Shown: one piece after another, positions 25,407-33,405 of the stretch | Layout: every line of letters starts with the position of its first letter | How positions within the stretch are numbered: the stretch's first letter is position 1 | NCBI RefSeq assembly: GCF_022829685.1 | Contig: NZ_JAKSYE010000083.1 | Span: forward strand, 43,879-107,878 | From: Methylobacterium sp. E-045 | GTDB taxonomy: Bacteria > Pseudomonadota > Alphaproteobacteria > Rhizobiales > Beijerinckiaceae | Reading direction: 5' to 3' | Length of the DNA stretch: 64,000 nucleotides | Program-made: the position numbers and the translations under genes | The notes under the pieces: generated by a model | Databases searched by the model: none | What the model was told of the DNA's origin: nothing | What the model saw: only the letters and a program-made list of their open reading frames with translations

Positions 25407-26423
25407 ATGGGCGGTGCTGCAGCGGAGAAGCGGATGTCGCCCCCCGATGCCGGCCATGCGCCCGCCATAGCCTCGGCCCTGCGTACCATCGAGACCGAAT
25501 GCGAGGGCCTGCGCTGCCTGATGGAGGCCATCGGCAACGGTCTCGGCACGGCGTTCTCCGAGGCCGTCGCGCGCATCTCCGCCGCCAAGGGCCGCGCCAT
25601 CCTCACTGGCATGGGCAAGTCCGGCCATGTCGGCCGCAAGATCGCGGCGACCATGGCCTCCACCGGCACCCCGGCGCTCTATGTCCATCCGGCCGAGGCG
25701 AGCCATGGCGATCTCGGCATGATCCAGCCGGAGGACGTCGTCGTCGCCCTGTCCTGGTCGGGCGAGACCACGGAACTCGCCAACATCATCGGCTATGCGC
25801 GGCGCTACCGGGTCGGCCTCATCGCCATCACGGCGAATGCCGCCTCGACCCTCGGGCGGGAGGCCGATATCTGCCTGACCCTGCCCAAGGCCCGCGAAGC
25901 CTGTCCCAACGGGCTCGCGCCCACCACCTCCACGGCGATGCAGCTCGCTCTGGGCGACGCGCTCGCCATCGCCCTGCTCGAGGCCCGCGGTTTCTCCGCC
26001 CGCGAGTTCGGCATCTACCATCCCGGCGGACGCCTGGGCGCCTCGCTCCGGCAGGTGCGCGAAGTGATGCATGCGGGCGACCAGCTGCCGGTGGTCCGGC
26101 GCGGCACGGGCATGCGGGCCGCCATCGCCGAGATCGACGCCAAAGGGTTCGGATCGGTGGTGGTGGTGGACGAGGACGGCCGCCTCGCCGGCATCCTCAC
26201 CGACGGCGACCTGCGCCGCAACGTGTTCAGGGCCGATCTCGACGGCCTCCTGGTCGAAGCCCTGATGAGCGTCAGGCCACGCACGGTGAGCCCCGAGACC
26301 CTCCTCGCCAAGGCCCTGGAAATCCAGGAATCGATGAAGATCACCTCGCTGATCGTCGTGGACAACGACCGGCCCGTGGGCCTCGTGCATTATCACGACC
26401 TGCTGCGGGCAGGGGTCGCCTGA
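25407..26423 (+). CDS. kdsD: D-arabinose-5-phosphate isomerase (KdsD/KpsF)
   Basis: This 338-aa enzyme converts ribulose 5-phosphate to arabinose 5-phosphate, the first step of Kdo and hence LPS core synthesis. An SIS domain occupies about 45-185 (TGMGKSGHVGRKIAATMASTG, SWSGETTELANI) and is followed by two CBS domains (about 210-330; ILTDGDLRR and KITSLIVVDND). The ATG at 25407 has AAGGAG 9 nt upstream; the ATG at 25401 lies two codons earlier. It stands alone, convergent with a TetR-type gene. Confidence 0.92.
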   Translation: MGGAAAEKRMSPPDAGHAPAIASALRTIETECEGLRCLMEAIGNGLGTAFSEAVARISAAKGRAILTGMGKSGHVGRKIAATMASTGTPALYVHPAEASHGDLGMIQPEDVVVALSWSGETTELANIIGYARRYRVGLIAITANAASTLGREADICLTLPKAREACPNGLAPTTSTAMQLALGDALAIALLEARGFSAREFGIYHPGGRLGASLRQVREVMHAGDQLPVVRRGTGMRAAIAEIDAKGFGSVVVVDEDGRLAGILTDGDLRRNVFRADLDGLLVEALMSVRPRTVSPETLLAKALEIQESMKITSLIVVDNDRPVGLVHYHDLLRAGVA

Positions 26424-26508
26424 CGACGAGCCTGTTCCGCGAAGACCGGAGCGGACCCGCCCCCCGGCCTCGCGAGGAGAGCGGGCATCGGGCCGCGTCG
26501 TCCGGGCA

Positions 26509-27162
26509 TCACACCGCCAGGCAGTCGAGGACCGGCTCCAGCATCCCGTCGATGGCCCCGCGCGCCGCCTCGGCCGGCCCCAGCGCCCCGTCGAGGGCGA
26601 GCCGCGCGAGACCATGGACGAGGGACCAGCAGGCGATGGCCTTCGGGTCCGGTGCGGCGTGAGGGGACGCAGCCGGTCGCTCGCCGTCCTCTAACGGGGT
26701 CCCGGCAACCGCCGCTTTCAGGAGCCCGAACGCGCGACCGGCGGCCGCCGCGTAGGACGCGTCGCCCGTATCGATCCGCGCACAGCGCCACATCGTGTCG
26801 AACTCGGCCGGATGGTCGAGGGCGAAGGCGACATAGGCCCGGCCCTGCGCGCGGATCCGCCCATCGCGGTCCATCGCCGTGGAATCGGCCGCCGCCAGCG
26901 CGTCGCCGAGCATCCGGAACCCCTCCGTTGCCAGTGCGGTGAGCAACCCGCGCGCATCGCCGAAATGATGCTGCGGGGCCGCCGGCGACACGCCCGCCCG
27001 CCTTGCCGCCTCTCTCAGCGAGAAGCCGTCGATCCCGCGCTCCCGCACGATCGCCGTCGCCGCCCGGATCAGGGCGGCCCGCAGGTCGCCGTGATGGTAG
27101 GCGGCGGACCCGGCGGACCCGGCCTTCTTTGGTGACTTGACAGTGTCGAGATGCCCGCACAT
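26509..27162 (-). CDS. TetR/AcrR-family regulator
   Basis: This 217-aa regulator has the N-terminal helix-turn-helix FSLREAARRAGVSPAAPQHHF (about residues 48-68) and a ligand domain with the WHG-type features found in a TetR subgroup (FDTMWRCARIDTGDASY; WSLVHGLARLALDG). The ATG at 27162 was chosen because the conserved region begins soon after. The start lies between inverted half-sites CTTGACA (27136-27142) and TGTCAAG (27178-27184), a possible operator shared with the divergent membrane-protein genes 39 nt away. Confidence 0.85.
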   Translation of the reverse strand: MCGHLDTVKSPKKAGSAGSAAYHHGDLRAALIRAATAIVRERGIDGFSLREAARRAGVSPAAPQHHFGDARGLLTALATEGFRMLGDALAAADSTAMDRDGRIRAQGRAYVAFALDHPAEFDTMWRCARIDTGDASYAAAAGRAFGLLKAAVAGTPLEDGERPAASPHAAPDPKAIACWSLVHGLARLALDGALGPAEAARGAIDGMLEPVLDCLAV

Positions 27163-27201
27163 GCTCGATCTATACAATGTCAAGATGGAGCCGGGCAAGA
27201 C

Positions 27202-27651
27202 ATGCTCCCCGCAGCCAGCCTGTTCTCCCTCTGCAGTACGATCGCCCTTCTCGGCTGGATCGCCCTCGCCGTCGCGCTGTTCGCTCCTCGACTCCGACGC
27301 GCGACCTGGATCGGCACGGGGCTCGTCCTGCCGGCGCTTCTGGCGGTGGCCTATATCGGCGCCCTGGCGGCGGGGCTGGCCGGCGGCGCGAAGGGCGGCT
27401 TCGACTCCATCGCGGCGGTGCGTTCCCTGTTCGCCGACGACCATGCCCTCACCGCCGGCTGGATCCACTATTTCGCCTTCGATCTTGTCGTGGGCACCTG
27501 GATCGCACGGGCCGGCACCGGGGCGGGGCTTTCGCCGCTGCTGATCCTGCCCTGCCTCGTCCTCACCTTCATCGTCGGCCCGGCCGGGCTGCTCCTCGCC
27601 CTCGTCATCGGTCTCAGCACCGGCAGGCTCGGCCTGGAAGCCCGGCCATGA
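27202..27651 (+). CDS. ABA4-like (DUF4281) membrane protein
   Basis: This 149-aa integral membrane protein has four hydrophobic helices. The conserved FADDHALTAGWIHYFAFDL and FIVGPAGLLLAL segments are typical of the DUF4281/ABA4-like family, named after a plant protein needed for neoxanthin formation; the bacterial role is unknown. Its ATG at 27202 lies 39 nt from the divergent TetR start, and its stop overlaps the next gene (ATGA), suggesting a TetR-controlled two-gene operon. Confidence 0.82.
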   Translation: MLPAASLFSLCSTIALLGWIALAVALFAPRLRRATWIGTGLVLPALLAVAYIGALAAGLAGGAKGGFDSIAAVRSLFADDHALTAGWIHYFAFDLVVGTWIARAGTGAGLSPLLILPCLVLTFIVGPAGLLLALVIGLSTGRLGLEARP

Positions 27652-28472
27652 ATGCGCTCGCCCTCGCCGGACAGGACCGTCGCCGCACGGCGCTCGCCCG
27701 GCTGCGCGCGGACGATCCCGTCCTCACCGCCTGCGGCCTCGCCTGTCTGCTGACCGGCGCCGTCACCCTGGCATTGTCCCTCGTCGACGGGCGGCTCATC
27801 GATGCCGCCTTCGTCTGGACGAAACCCGCGAAGTTCTTCGTCTCGGTCGGCCTATACGCGCTGACCTTCGCCTGGTTTGCCGGCTACGTCCGCCCGGACC
27901 ATCGCCGTTCCCGCTCCTTGCGCACCGGCCGGTTCCTCCTCGTCGCGGCCGGCGGGTTCGAACTCGGCTACATCACCCTGCAGGCCGCCCAGGCCCGGAC
28001 CTCGCATTTCAACGACGGCGATTCCCTGCACGCCGTCCTCTACGCCCTGATGGGGGTCATGGCCCTGACCCTGCTCGCTGCCAAGATTCCCCTGGCGATC
28101 GCGGTGGCGGTCCGGCCGCGTTTCGGTCTCGAGCCGAGCCTGCGCCTTGCGGTGGTTCTCGGCCTCGCGATGACGGTGGTCCTCGGAGCCGCCACCGGCA
28201 TCGCCCTCAGCGCCAACCGCGGCCATGCGGTCGGCCCGATCGGTGCGGCCTGGCCCCTGCTCGGCTGGAACCGGGCGGGCGGCGATCTCAGGATCGCGCA
28301 TTTCCTCGGCATGCACGGGGAACAGGTCGTCCCGCTCGCCGCCGCCGCCTTCATCGCCCTGGGCCTGTCCCGGCGACGGGTGCTCGTGACGCTGGCGGCC
28401 TGCCTCCTCTGCAGTGTCATCGCGGGCGCCTGGATCCAGGCCGGTCGGGGCCTCGCCTTTCCCTTCGGTTGA
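27648..28472 (+). CDS. Hypothetical multi-pass membrane protein
   Basis: This 274-aa protein has about seven hydrophobic segments and conserved-looking polar residues between them (FVWTKPAKFF near residue 50, RTSHFNDGD near 120, LRIAHFLGMHGEQVVP near 225). The histidines in the last segment are suggestive of a haem or redox site but prove nothing. It overlaps the ABA4-like gene by four bases, so the two are likely co-translated. I do not recognise a characterised family. Confidence 0.75.
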   Translation: MNALALAGQDRRRTALARLRADDPVLTACGLACLLTGAVTLALSLVDGRLIDAAFVWTKPAKFFVSVGLYALTFAWFAGYVRPDHRRSRSLRTGRFLLVAAGGFELGYITLQAAQARTSHFNDGDSLHAVLYALMGVMALTLLAAKIPLAIAVAVRPRFGLEPSLRLAVVLGLAMTVVLGAATGIALSANRGHAVGPIGAAWPLLGWNRAGGDLRIAHFLGMHGEQVVPLAAAAFIALGLSRRRVLVTLAACLLCSVIAGAWIQAGRGLAFPFG

Positions 28473-28543
28473 CCGCGTCCCTCCCTCCCCGACGAGGCGG
28501 GCGGCGCTTTGAGGCGGCGTCGCGCTCGCCTATGATGGGAGGA

Positions 28544-30508
28544 ATGCCGCCCGTGCTCCGCCCCGTCCGCCGCCTCGACCCGATCCTCGTGGACCGCATC
28601 GCTGCCGGCGAGGTGGTGGAGCGTCCGGCCTCCGCCGTGAAGGAACTGGTGGAGAACGCCATCGACGCGGGCGCCGCCAGCATCGAGGTGACCATCGAGG
28701 CGGGGGGGCGCCGGCTGATCCGCGTGGTGGATGACGGCGCCGGCATGAGCGCCGAGGATCTCGCCCTCGCGGTGGAGCGCCACGCCACCTCGAAACTGCC
28801 CGGCGGTGACCTGACCCGGATCGATTCCCTCGGCTTTCGCGGCGAGGCGCTGCCGTCCATCGGGGCGGTGGCGCGCCTCTCCCTCACCAGCCGGACGGCC
28901 GAGGCCGAGACCGGGTCGACCCTGGTGGTCGATGCCGGCATCAAGGGCGAGGTCCGCCCCGCCCCGAGCCCGCGCGGCACGCGGATCGAGGTCACCGACC
29001 TGTTCTCGGCGACGCCGGCGCGGCTGAAATTCCTCAAGTCCGACCGCGCCGAGGCGCTGGCCATCGCCGATGGGTTGCGGCGCATCGCCGTGGCGCAGCC
29101 GCGGATCCGCTTCGCCCTCCGCTCCGAGAGCGGCAGCCCCCTCGTCTTTGCCGCCGAGACCGGCGACGACGCGGCCCTGCGGCGGCTCACGGCGGTGCTG
29201 GGGCCGGATTTCGGCGCGAGTTCGGCCCCCCTCCACATGGCGCGGGAAGGTTTTGCCCTGTCCGGCCATATCGGCCTGCCGAGCTACCATCGCGGCGCGG
29301 GCAACCAGATCCATTTCACCGTCAACGGCCGCCCGGTGCGGGACCGCCTGCTGCTCGGTGCCGTGCGCGGCGCCTATGCCGACACGATGAGCTCCGACCG
29401 CCATCCGGTGCTCGGCCTCGCCATCACCTGCGACCCCGCCCTCGTCGACGTGAACGTCCATCCCGCCAAGACCGAGGTGCGCTTCCGTGAGCCGGGCCTC
29501 GTGCGCGCGCTCATCGTCAGTGCCATCCACGAGACCCTGCGGCAGGTCGGAGCGCGCAACGCCAGCACGGGCGGCGCCCGGACCCTGGAGGCCCTGCGTC
29601 CGGGTCATGCTTCACCGTCGCTGCGGCCGGCGATGCAGGCGCACCCGGGACGCGGCGCCTGGTCGGGCAGGGCCGCGCTCCCGCCCGGGCTGCCCTCGTT
29701 CGGCGCGCCCGCCGGCCATGCGGCGGCCCCGTCCTTCGGAGCCGGAGGGAGTCTGTTCGAGGCGCCTCAAGCGGGGCTCGACCGGTTTGGGGACGGGTTC
29801 GGGGACGGGTTCGGGGATACCGGGCAGGCGCTGTTCTCCGCCGATCTCGCGCCGCCCGGGGCCGACCTGCGCCAGCCGGAGATCGAACCGCCCGAGAGCG
29901 AGCATCCCCTGGGGGCCGCCCGCGCGCAGCTTCACGAGACCTACATCGTCGCCCAGACCCGCGATGGGATCGTGCTGGTCGACCAGCACGCGGCCCATGA
30001 GCGCCTCGTCTACGAGCGCCTGAAGCGCGAGCGCGCCGCCGGCGGCATCGCGCGCCAGGGCCTCCTGATCCCCGACGTGGTGGAGATGGCGCCCCAGGAT
30101 GCCGAGCGCCTGATTGCGGCCGCCCCCGACCTCGACCGTCTCGGCCTCACCCTCGAGGCCTTCGGAACCGGCGCCGTCCTCGTGCGCGAGGTTCCCGTAG
30201 CGCTGGCGGATTCTTCCACCCGCCGTCTCCTGGAGGACATCCTCGACGCCCTCGACGCGAGCGGGCTGGAGGAGGGGAGTGCGGACGGCACCGAGGGCGG
30301 CCCGCTCGGGCGGCGCCTCGACGCGATCCTCTCGCGCATGAGCTGCCACGGATCGATCCGCGCCGGACGGCGCCTGCGGCCAGAGGAGATGAACGCCCTC
30401 CTGCGCGAGATGGAGGCGACCCCCTTCGCCGGCACCTGCAACCACGGCCGCCCGACCTTCGTGGAACTGAAGCTCCACGATATCGAGCGGCTGTTCGGCC
30501 GGCGCTAG
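28544..30508 (+). CDS. mutL: DNA mismatch repair endonuclease MutL
   Basis: This 654-aa MutL has a GHKL ATPase domain with AGEVVERP and KELVENAIDAGA (motif I), DDGAGM (II) and GFRGEALPSIGAV (III), followed by a transducer domain. A Pro/Gly-rich linker (about 345-465) includes a short FGDG tandem repeat. The C-terminal dimerisation/endonuclease domain carries DQHAAHERLVYE, the D-Q-H-A-x2-E-x4-E metal site, plus CHGSIR and CNHGRP. So it is the latent-nuclease type used by bacteria without MutH. The ATG at 28544 has GGGAGG almost adjacent; GTG 28553 or ATG 28532/28535 are alternatives. Confidence 0.93.
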   Translation: MPPVLRPVRRLDPILVDRIAAGEVVERPASAVKELVENAIDAGAASIEVTIEAGGRRLIRVVDDGAGMSAEDLALAVERHATSKLPGGDLTRIDSLGFRGEALPSIGAVARLSLTSRTAEAETGSTLVVDAGIKGEVRPAPSPRGTRIEVTDLFSATPARLKFLKSDRAEALAIADGLRRIAVAQPRIRFALRSESGSPLVFAAETGDDAALRRLTAVLGPDFGASSAPLHMAREGFALSGHIGLPSYHRGAGNQIHFTVNGRPVRDRLLLGAVRGAYADTMSSDRHPVLGLAITCDPALVDVNVHPAKTEVRFREPGLVRALIVSAIHETLRQVGARNASTGGARTLEALRPGHASPSLRPAMQAHPGRGAWSGRAALPPGLPSFGAPAGHAAAPSFGAGGSLFEAPQAGLDRFGDGFGDGFGDTGQALFSADLAPPGADLRQPEIEPPESEHPLGAARAQLHETYIVAQTRDGIVLVDQHAAHERLVYERLKRERAAGGIARQGLLIPDVVEMAPQDAERLIAAAPDLDRLGLTLEAFGTGAVLVREVPVALADSSTRRLLEDILDALDASGLEEGSADGTEGGPLGRRLDAILSRMSCHGSIRAGRRLRPEEMNALLREMEATPFAGTCNHGRPTFVELKLHDIERLFGRR

Positions 30509-30511
30509 GCC

Positions 30512-31123
30512 TCAGGCGGCAGCCAGGGCGGAGGCGGCGTCGAGGGCACCGGCAAGGGCCTTTTCGCGGGCGTCAGGACCGAGGGCGATCCCCTCCGCGA
30601 TGATGAAGTCCGGGTTGGTGATGCCGATGAATCCGAGGACGACCCGCAGATAGGTCTCGGCGTGTTCCGCCGAGGCGGCGGGTGACCCCGCACCGTAGAG
30701 ACCGCCGCGCGACACGGCGACGATGACGCGCTTCTCGGGCACGAGGCCGACGGCGCCGCTCTCGGTGTATTTGAAGGTCTGGCCGGCCACGAGGATGCGG
30801 TCGATCCAGGCCTTGAGCTGGGTCGAGATCGTGAAATTGTAGAGCGGTGCGCCGATCACCACGATGTCGGCGGCCAGGAACTCCGCCAGCACCGCGCGGC
30901 CGAGGGCGACGTCGTTCTGGATGTCCGGCGTGTTGGTGGCGTTGGGCTGATGGCCCGCGAGATAGGCGCCGGAGAGATGGGGGATCGGCGTGGCGGCCAG
31001 ATCGCGATAGGTCGTCTTGAGATCGGGTGCGCCCTCGCGGAGGCGGGCGACGATGGCGGCCGAGACGGCGCGGCTGACGGAATGCTCGCCCAGGATGCTG
31101 CTGTCGATGTGCAGAAGGTTCAT
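30512..31123 (-). CDS. azoR: FMN-dependent NADH:azoreductase
   Basis: This 203-aa flavodoxin-fold quinone/azo reductase has [14 protein letters not shown] at the N-terminus (FMN phosphate loop), the FMN-binding APLYNFTIS segment (about 92-100) and AVSRGGLYG (about 137-145). Such enzymes reduce quinones and azo dyes with two electrons from NADH. It is divergent from an HxlR-type regulator, with a perfect inverted repeat between them, and its 3' end is 3 nt from the end of mutL. Confidence 0.93.
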   Translation of the reverse strand: MNLLHIDSSILGEHSVSRAVSAAIVARLREGAPDLKTTYRDLAATPIPHLSGAYLAGHQPNATNTPDIQNDVALGRAVLAEFLAADIVVIGAPLYNFTISTQLKAWIDRILVAGQTFKYTESGAVGLVPEKRVIVAVSRGGLYGAGSPAASAEHAETYLRVVLGFIGITNPDFIIAEGIALGPDAREKALAGALDAASALAAA

Positions 31124-31131
31124 GTTCGATC

Positions 31132-31154
31132 CTCGGTATCAGAATGATACCGAG
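31132..31154. promoter_or_regulatory. Perfect inverted repeat between azoR and hxlR-type gene
   Basis: CTCGGTATC and GATACCGAG are perfect 9-bp arms around AGAAT. The element lies 9 nt upstream of the azoR start codon and 45 nt from the regulator's GTG. A TATAGATAA patch just to its right could serve as a -10 region. It is a strong candidate operator for the HxlR-family regulator. Confidence 0.65.
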
Positions 31155-31199
31155 ACGCTATAGATAACCGGAGCGGCACATGCGCAAGGAGGCACATTC

Positions 31200-31604
31200 G
31201 TGGAACCCGGACACAGCGAGGTAACCGAGGCACAGCCTCCTCACCGCCCCGGCGATTGCCGGGTGGTCGGTACGGTTCTGGCGCGGGTGGGCGACAAGTG
31301 GAGCATCCTCGTGGTGATGACGCTGACGGATGGCCCCCGGCGCTTCAACGAGTTGAAGCGGATCATCGGCGGCATCTCGCAGCGGATGCTCACCTTCACC
31401 CTGCGCGGCCTGGAGCGCGACGGCCTCGTCTCCCGCACGGTCACTCCGACGATCCCGCCCCGCGTGGATTACGAACTCACCGCCCTCGGCCGCTCCCTGC
31501 AGGTGCCGGTCCAGGCGCTCGGCAGCTGGGCCTTCGCGAACCTGCCGGCGATCCATGCCGCGCGGACCCGTTTCGACACGGCCGGCGAAAGGGACCCGGC
31601 CTGA
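31200..31604 (+). CDS. HxlR-family transcriptional regulator
   Basis: This 134-aa winged-helix protein has the family's opening cysteine (GDCRVVGTVLARVGDKWS), the recognition region RFNELKRIIGGISQRMLTFTLRGLERDG (about 54-81) and the wing VDYELTALGRSL. Proteins with this single N-terminal Cys often sense quinones or electrophiles (YodB/QorR-type, by family knowledge), which fits control of the divergent azoreductase. The start is a GTG at 31200; no upstream ATG fits. Confidence 0.88.
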   Translation: MEPGHSEVTEAQPPHRPGDCRVVGTVLARVGDKWSILVVMTLTDGPRRFNELKRIIGGISQRMLTFTLRGLERDGLVSRTVTPTIPPRVDYELTALGRSLQVPVQALGSWAFANLPAIHAARTRFDTAGERDPA

Positions 31605-31647
31605 ACCCGGGACATTCGCCGGGCATGACGTCGGTCGGATCGGCCCC

Positions 31648-32781
31648 TCAGGTCCAGTAGAGGATCCGGGCGAAGGGGAGCTCGCGCGTGACGGCGGCGG
31701 TGATCGTTTCCCGCATCGTCCGCATGAGATCGCGGGGATAGACGTACTTCACCGAGCCGAACTTGGTGAGCTTGCGACTGCGCTCCTCCTCCCGCATCGG
31801 CAGGTCGGAGCCGGGATACCAGCCCTGGAGCACGTCCTTCGACCCCGGGGTGAACCGGTGCGTGATGAGTTCCACGGTGAGGTCGAGGTCGGACAGACCG
31901 GACAGCGCCTGCGCCACCTCCCGCAGGAGGCCGCCATAGGCGTCCGGCCAATCGGGAACGGCGATGATCGGCGCGATGGTGAGACCCACCGGATAGCCGG
32001 CGCGGGCCATGGCGCCGAGGGCCTGCAGGCGGGCGTCGAGACTGGCGGTGCCGCCCTCGTAGCGCGCGGCGGCACGGGCGTTGAGGGAGAATCGCACGCG
32101 GGTCCGGCCCCGATGGGGCAGGGCCAGAAGCGGCTCGACGGCGGCGAATTTCGTCGTGAACCGCAATTGCACCGCCGCGTCCCAGGCGCCGAAATGCGTG
32201 ATCGCCGCCGAGAGCGAGCCGGTCAGGTGCTCGATGCCGAGGGGATCGGTGTAGCACGAGGCCTCGAAGGTGGTGCCCTCCTCGACCCGGCCGGCCTGGG
32301 CCGAGGTGACGCCGCCCGCGCCGAGATAGGCCGGCAGGTTCGCGAGGATCGCGTCGAGATTGGCGTAGGCCCGCGTCACCGGCGGGCCGGACAGGGAGCC
32401 GGCGAGGTAGCAGTACTGGCAATGGGCCGGGCAGCCCTCGGCGAGATCGAAGCGCCAGTCGGCACTGGGCGGGATCGGTTGCAGGCGCAGCTTGCTCGGG
32501 GGCGCCACCACGATGGCGAGGGTCGCCTTCGCCTCGCGATAGGCCCGGCGCGGATCCTCGTCGCGCAGGCCCGTGAGACGGTTGCTCGACAGGCGCTCCA
32601 CCGGGAGACCGAGCGCCTCAGCCCGCGCCAGCATCGCGCGGCCCTGGGCGTGGTCCAGGGCCGCCGGCGTCACCAGGACACGACGCGGCCGCCACAGGCG
32701 GGAGTCGCGCGGCGCGTCCGTCGCCTCGGGCGTCGGCGGTTCAGCGGTGACGGGTTCGCGCGTGGCGTCTTCGAGGACCAT
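31648..32781 (-). CDS. Spore-photoproduct-lyase-like radical SAM protein
   Basis: This 377-aa radical SAM enzyme has the cluster motif C-x3-C-x2-C in CPAHCQYCYLAGSL (about residues 117-130), the SPL-like arrangement. Other SPL-like segments are TFEASCYTDPLGIEHLTGSL, LRFTTKFAAVEPLL and FSLNARAAARYEGGT. In Bacillus, SPL reverses the thymine dimer formed in spores under UV; here a non-sporulating host is likely, so a vegetative DNA or RNA repair role is inferred. An N-terminal extension of about 110 residues precedes the radical SAM core. It is encoded 66 nt downstream of rsmD in the same orientation. Confidence 0.85.
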   Translation of the reverse strand: MVLEDATREPVTAEPPTPEATDAPRDSRLWRPRRVLVTPAALDHAQGRAMLARAEALGLPVERLSSNRLTGLRDEDPRRAYREAKATLAIVVAPPSKLRLQPIPPSADWRFDLAEGCPAHCQYCYLAGSLSGPPVTRAYANLDAILANLPAYLGAGGVTSAQAGRVEEGTTFEASCYTDPLGIEHLTGSLSAAITHFGAWDAAVQLRFTTKFAAVEPLLALPHRGRTRVRFSLNARAAARYEGGTASLDARLQALGAMARAGYPVGLTIAPIIAVPDWPDAYGGLLREVAQALSGLSDLDLTVELITHRFTPGSKDVLQGWYPGSDLPMREEERSRKLTKFGSVKYVYPRDLMRTMRETITAAVTRELPFARILYWT

Positions 32782-32847
32782 GCCGGGGCAACGCGGCGGC
32801 GACGCCCCGGGGTTCCCGGCGCGCGCCGGGGCCGCAGGGTCGAGGTC

Positions 32848-33405
32848 TCAGGCCTGGAAGCGCGCGAAGGCCAGGGCGGTGTCGCCGTAGACCCGTCGCT
32901 CCAATTCCGTGAAACCGGGCGGCAGCACGACGCTGGCGCCGGCGGCCTCCTCGACCACGACAAGAGCACCGGGGGCGAGCCACCCCCCATGGGATGCGCT
33001 GGCCAGCGCGGTCGGCGCGAGATCCCGGTTGTAGGGGGGATCGCAGAAGACGAGGGTGAAGGTTCCGCTGGTGCCGGCGGGGCCGAGCTTGGTCGCATCG
33101 CGGCGAAACAGCCGGGTCTTGCCGGCGCAGCCCAGGGCATCGATGTTCTCGCGGATCAGACCGCGCGCTTCCGCGCCCTCGTCCACGAGGAGGGCGTAGC
33201 TCGCCTCGCGGGACAGGGCCTCGAAGCTCAGCGCCCCCGTTCCGGCGAAGAGATCGAGAACCCGCGCGCCGGCCACGGTATCGTCATAGGCATGGGCGAG
33301 GACGTTGAAGAGCGCCTCGCGCAGGCGGTCCGAGGTGGGCCGGATCGCGTCCGATTTCGGGGTGGCGAGGCGGCGGCCACGCAGGTCGCCGCCGACGATC
33401 CTCAC
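32848..33405 (-). CDS. rsmD: 16S rRNA (guanine(966)-N(2))-methyltransferase RsmD
   Basis: This 185-aa SAM-dependent methyltransferase opens with MRIVGGDLRGRRLATPK, typical of RsmD, then RPTSDRLREALFNVL, the SAM-binding VLDLFAGTGALSFEAL (about 50-65) and the catalytic VFCDPPYN (about 128-135). It methylates N2 of G966 in 16S rRNA during 30S assembly. Its ATG overlaps the stop of the pseudouridine synthase gene by four bases, so two RNA-modifying enzymes are co-expressed. Confidence 0.93.
   Translation of the reverse strand: MRIVGGDLRGRRLATPKSDAIRPTSDRLREALFNVLAHAYDDTVAGARVLDLFAGTGALSFEALSREASYALLVDEGAEARGLIRENIDALGCAGKTRLFRRDATKLGPAGTSGTFTLVFCDPPYNRDLAPTALASASHGGWLAPGALVVVEEAAGASVVLPPGFTELERRVYGDTALAFARFQA

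Noticed and set aside
29787..29825. Short 12-bp tandem repeat in mutL as a possible phase-variation site
   Set aside because: The unit is a multiple of three and has only two to three copies in the flexible linker, so it would not switch the frame.
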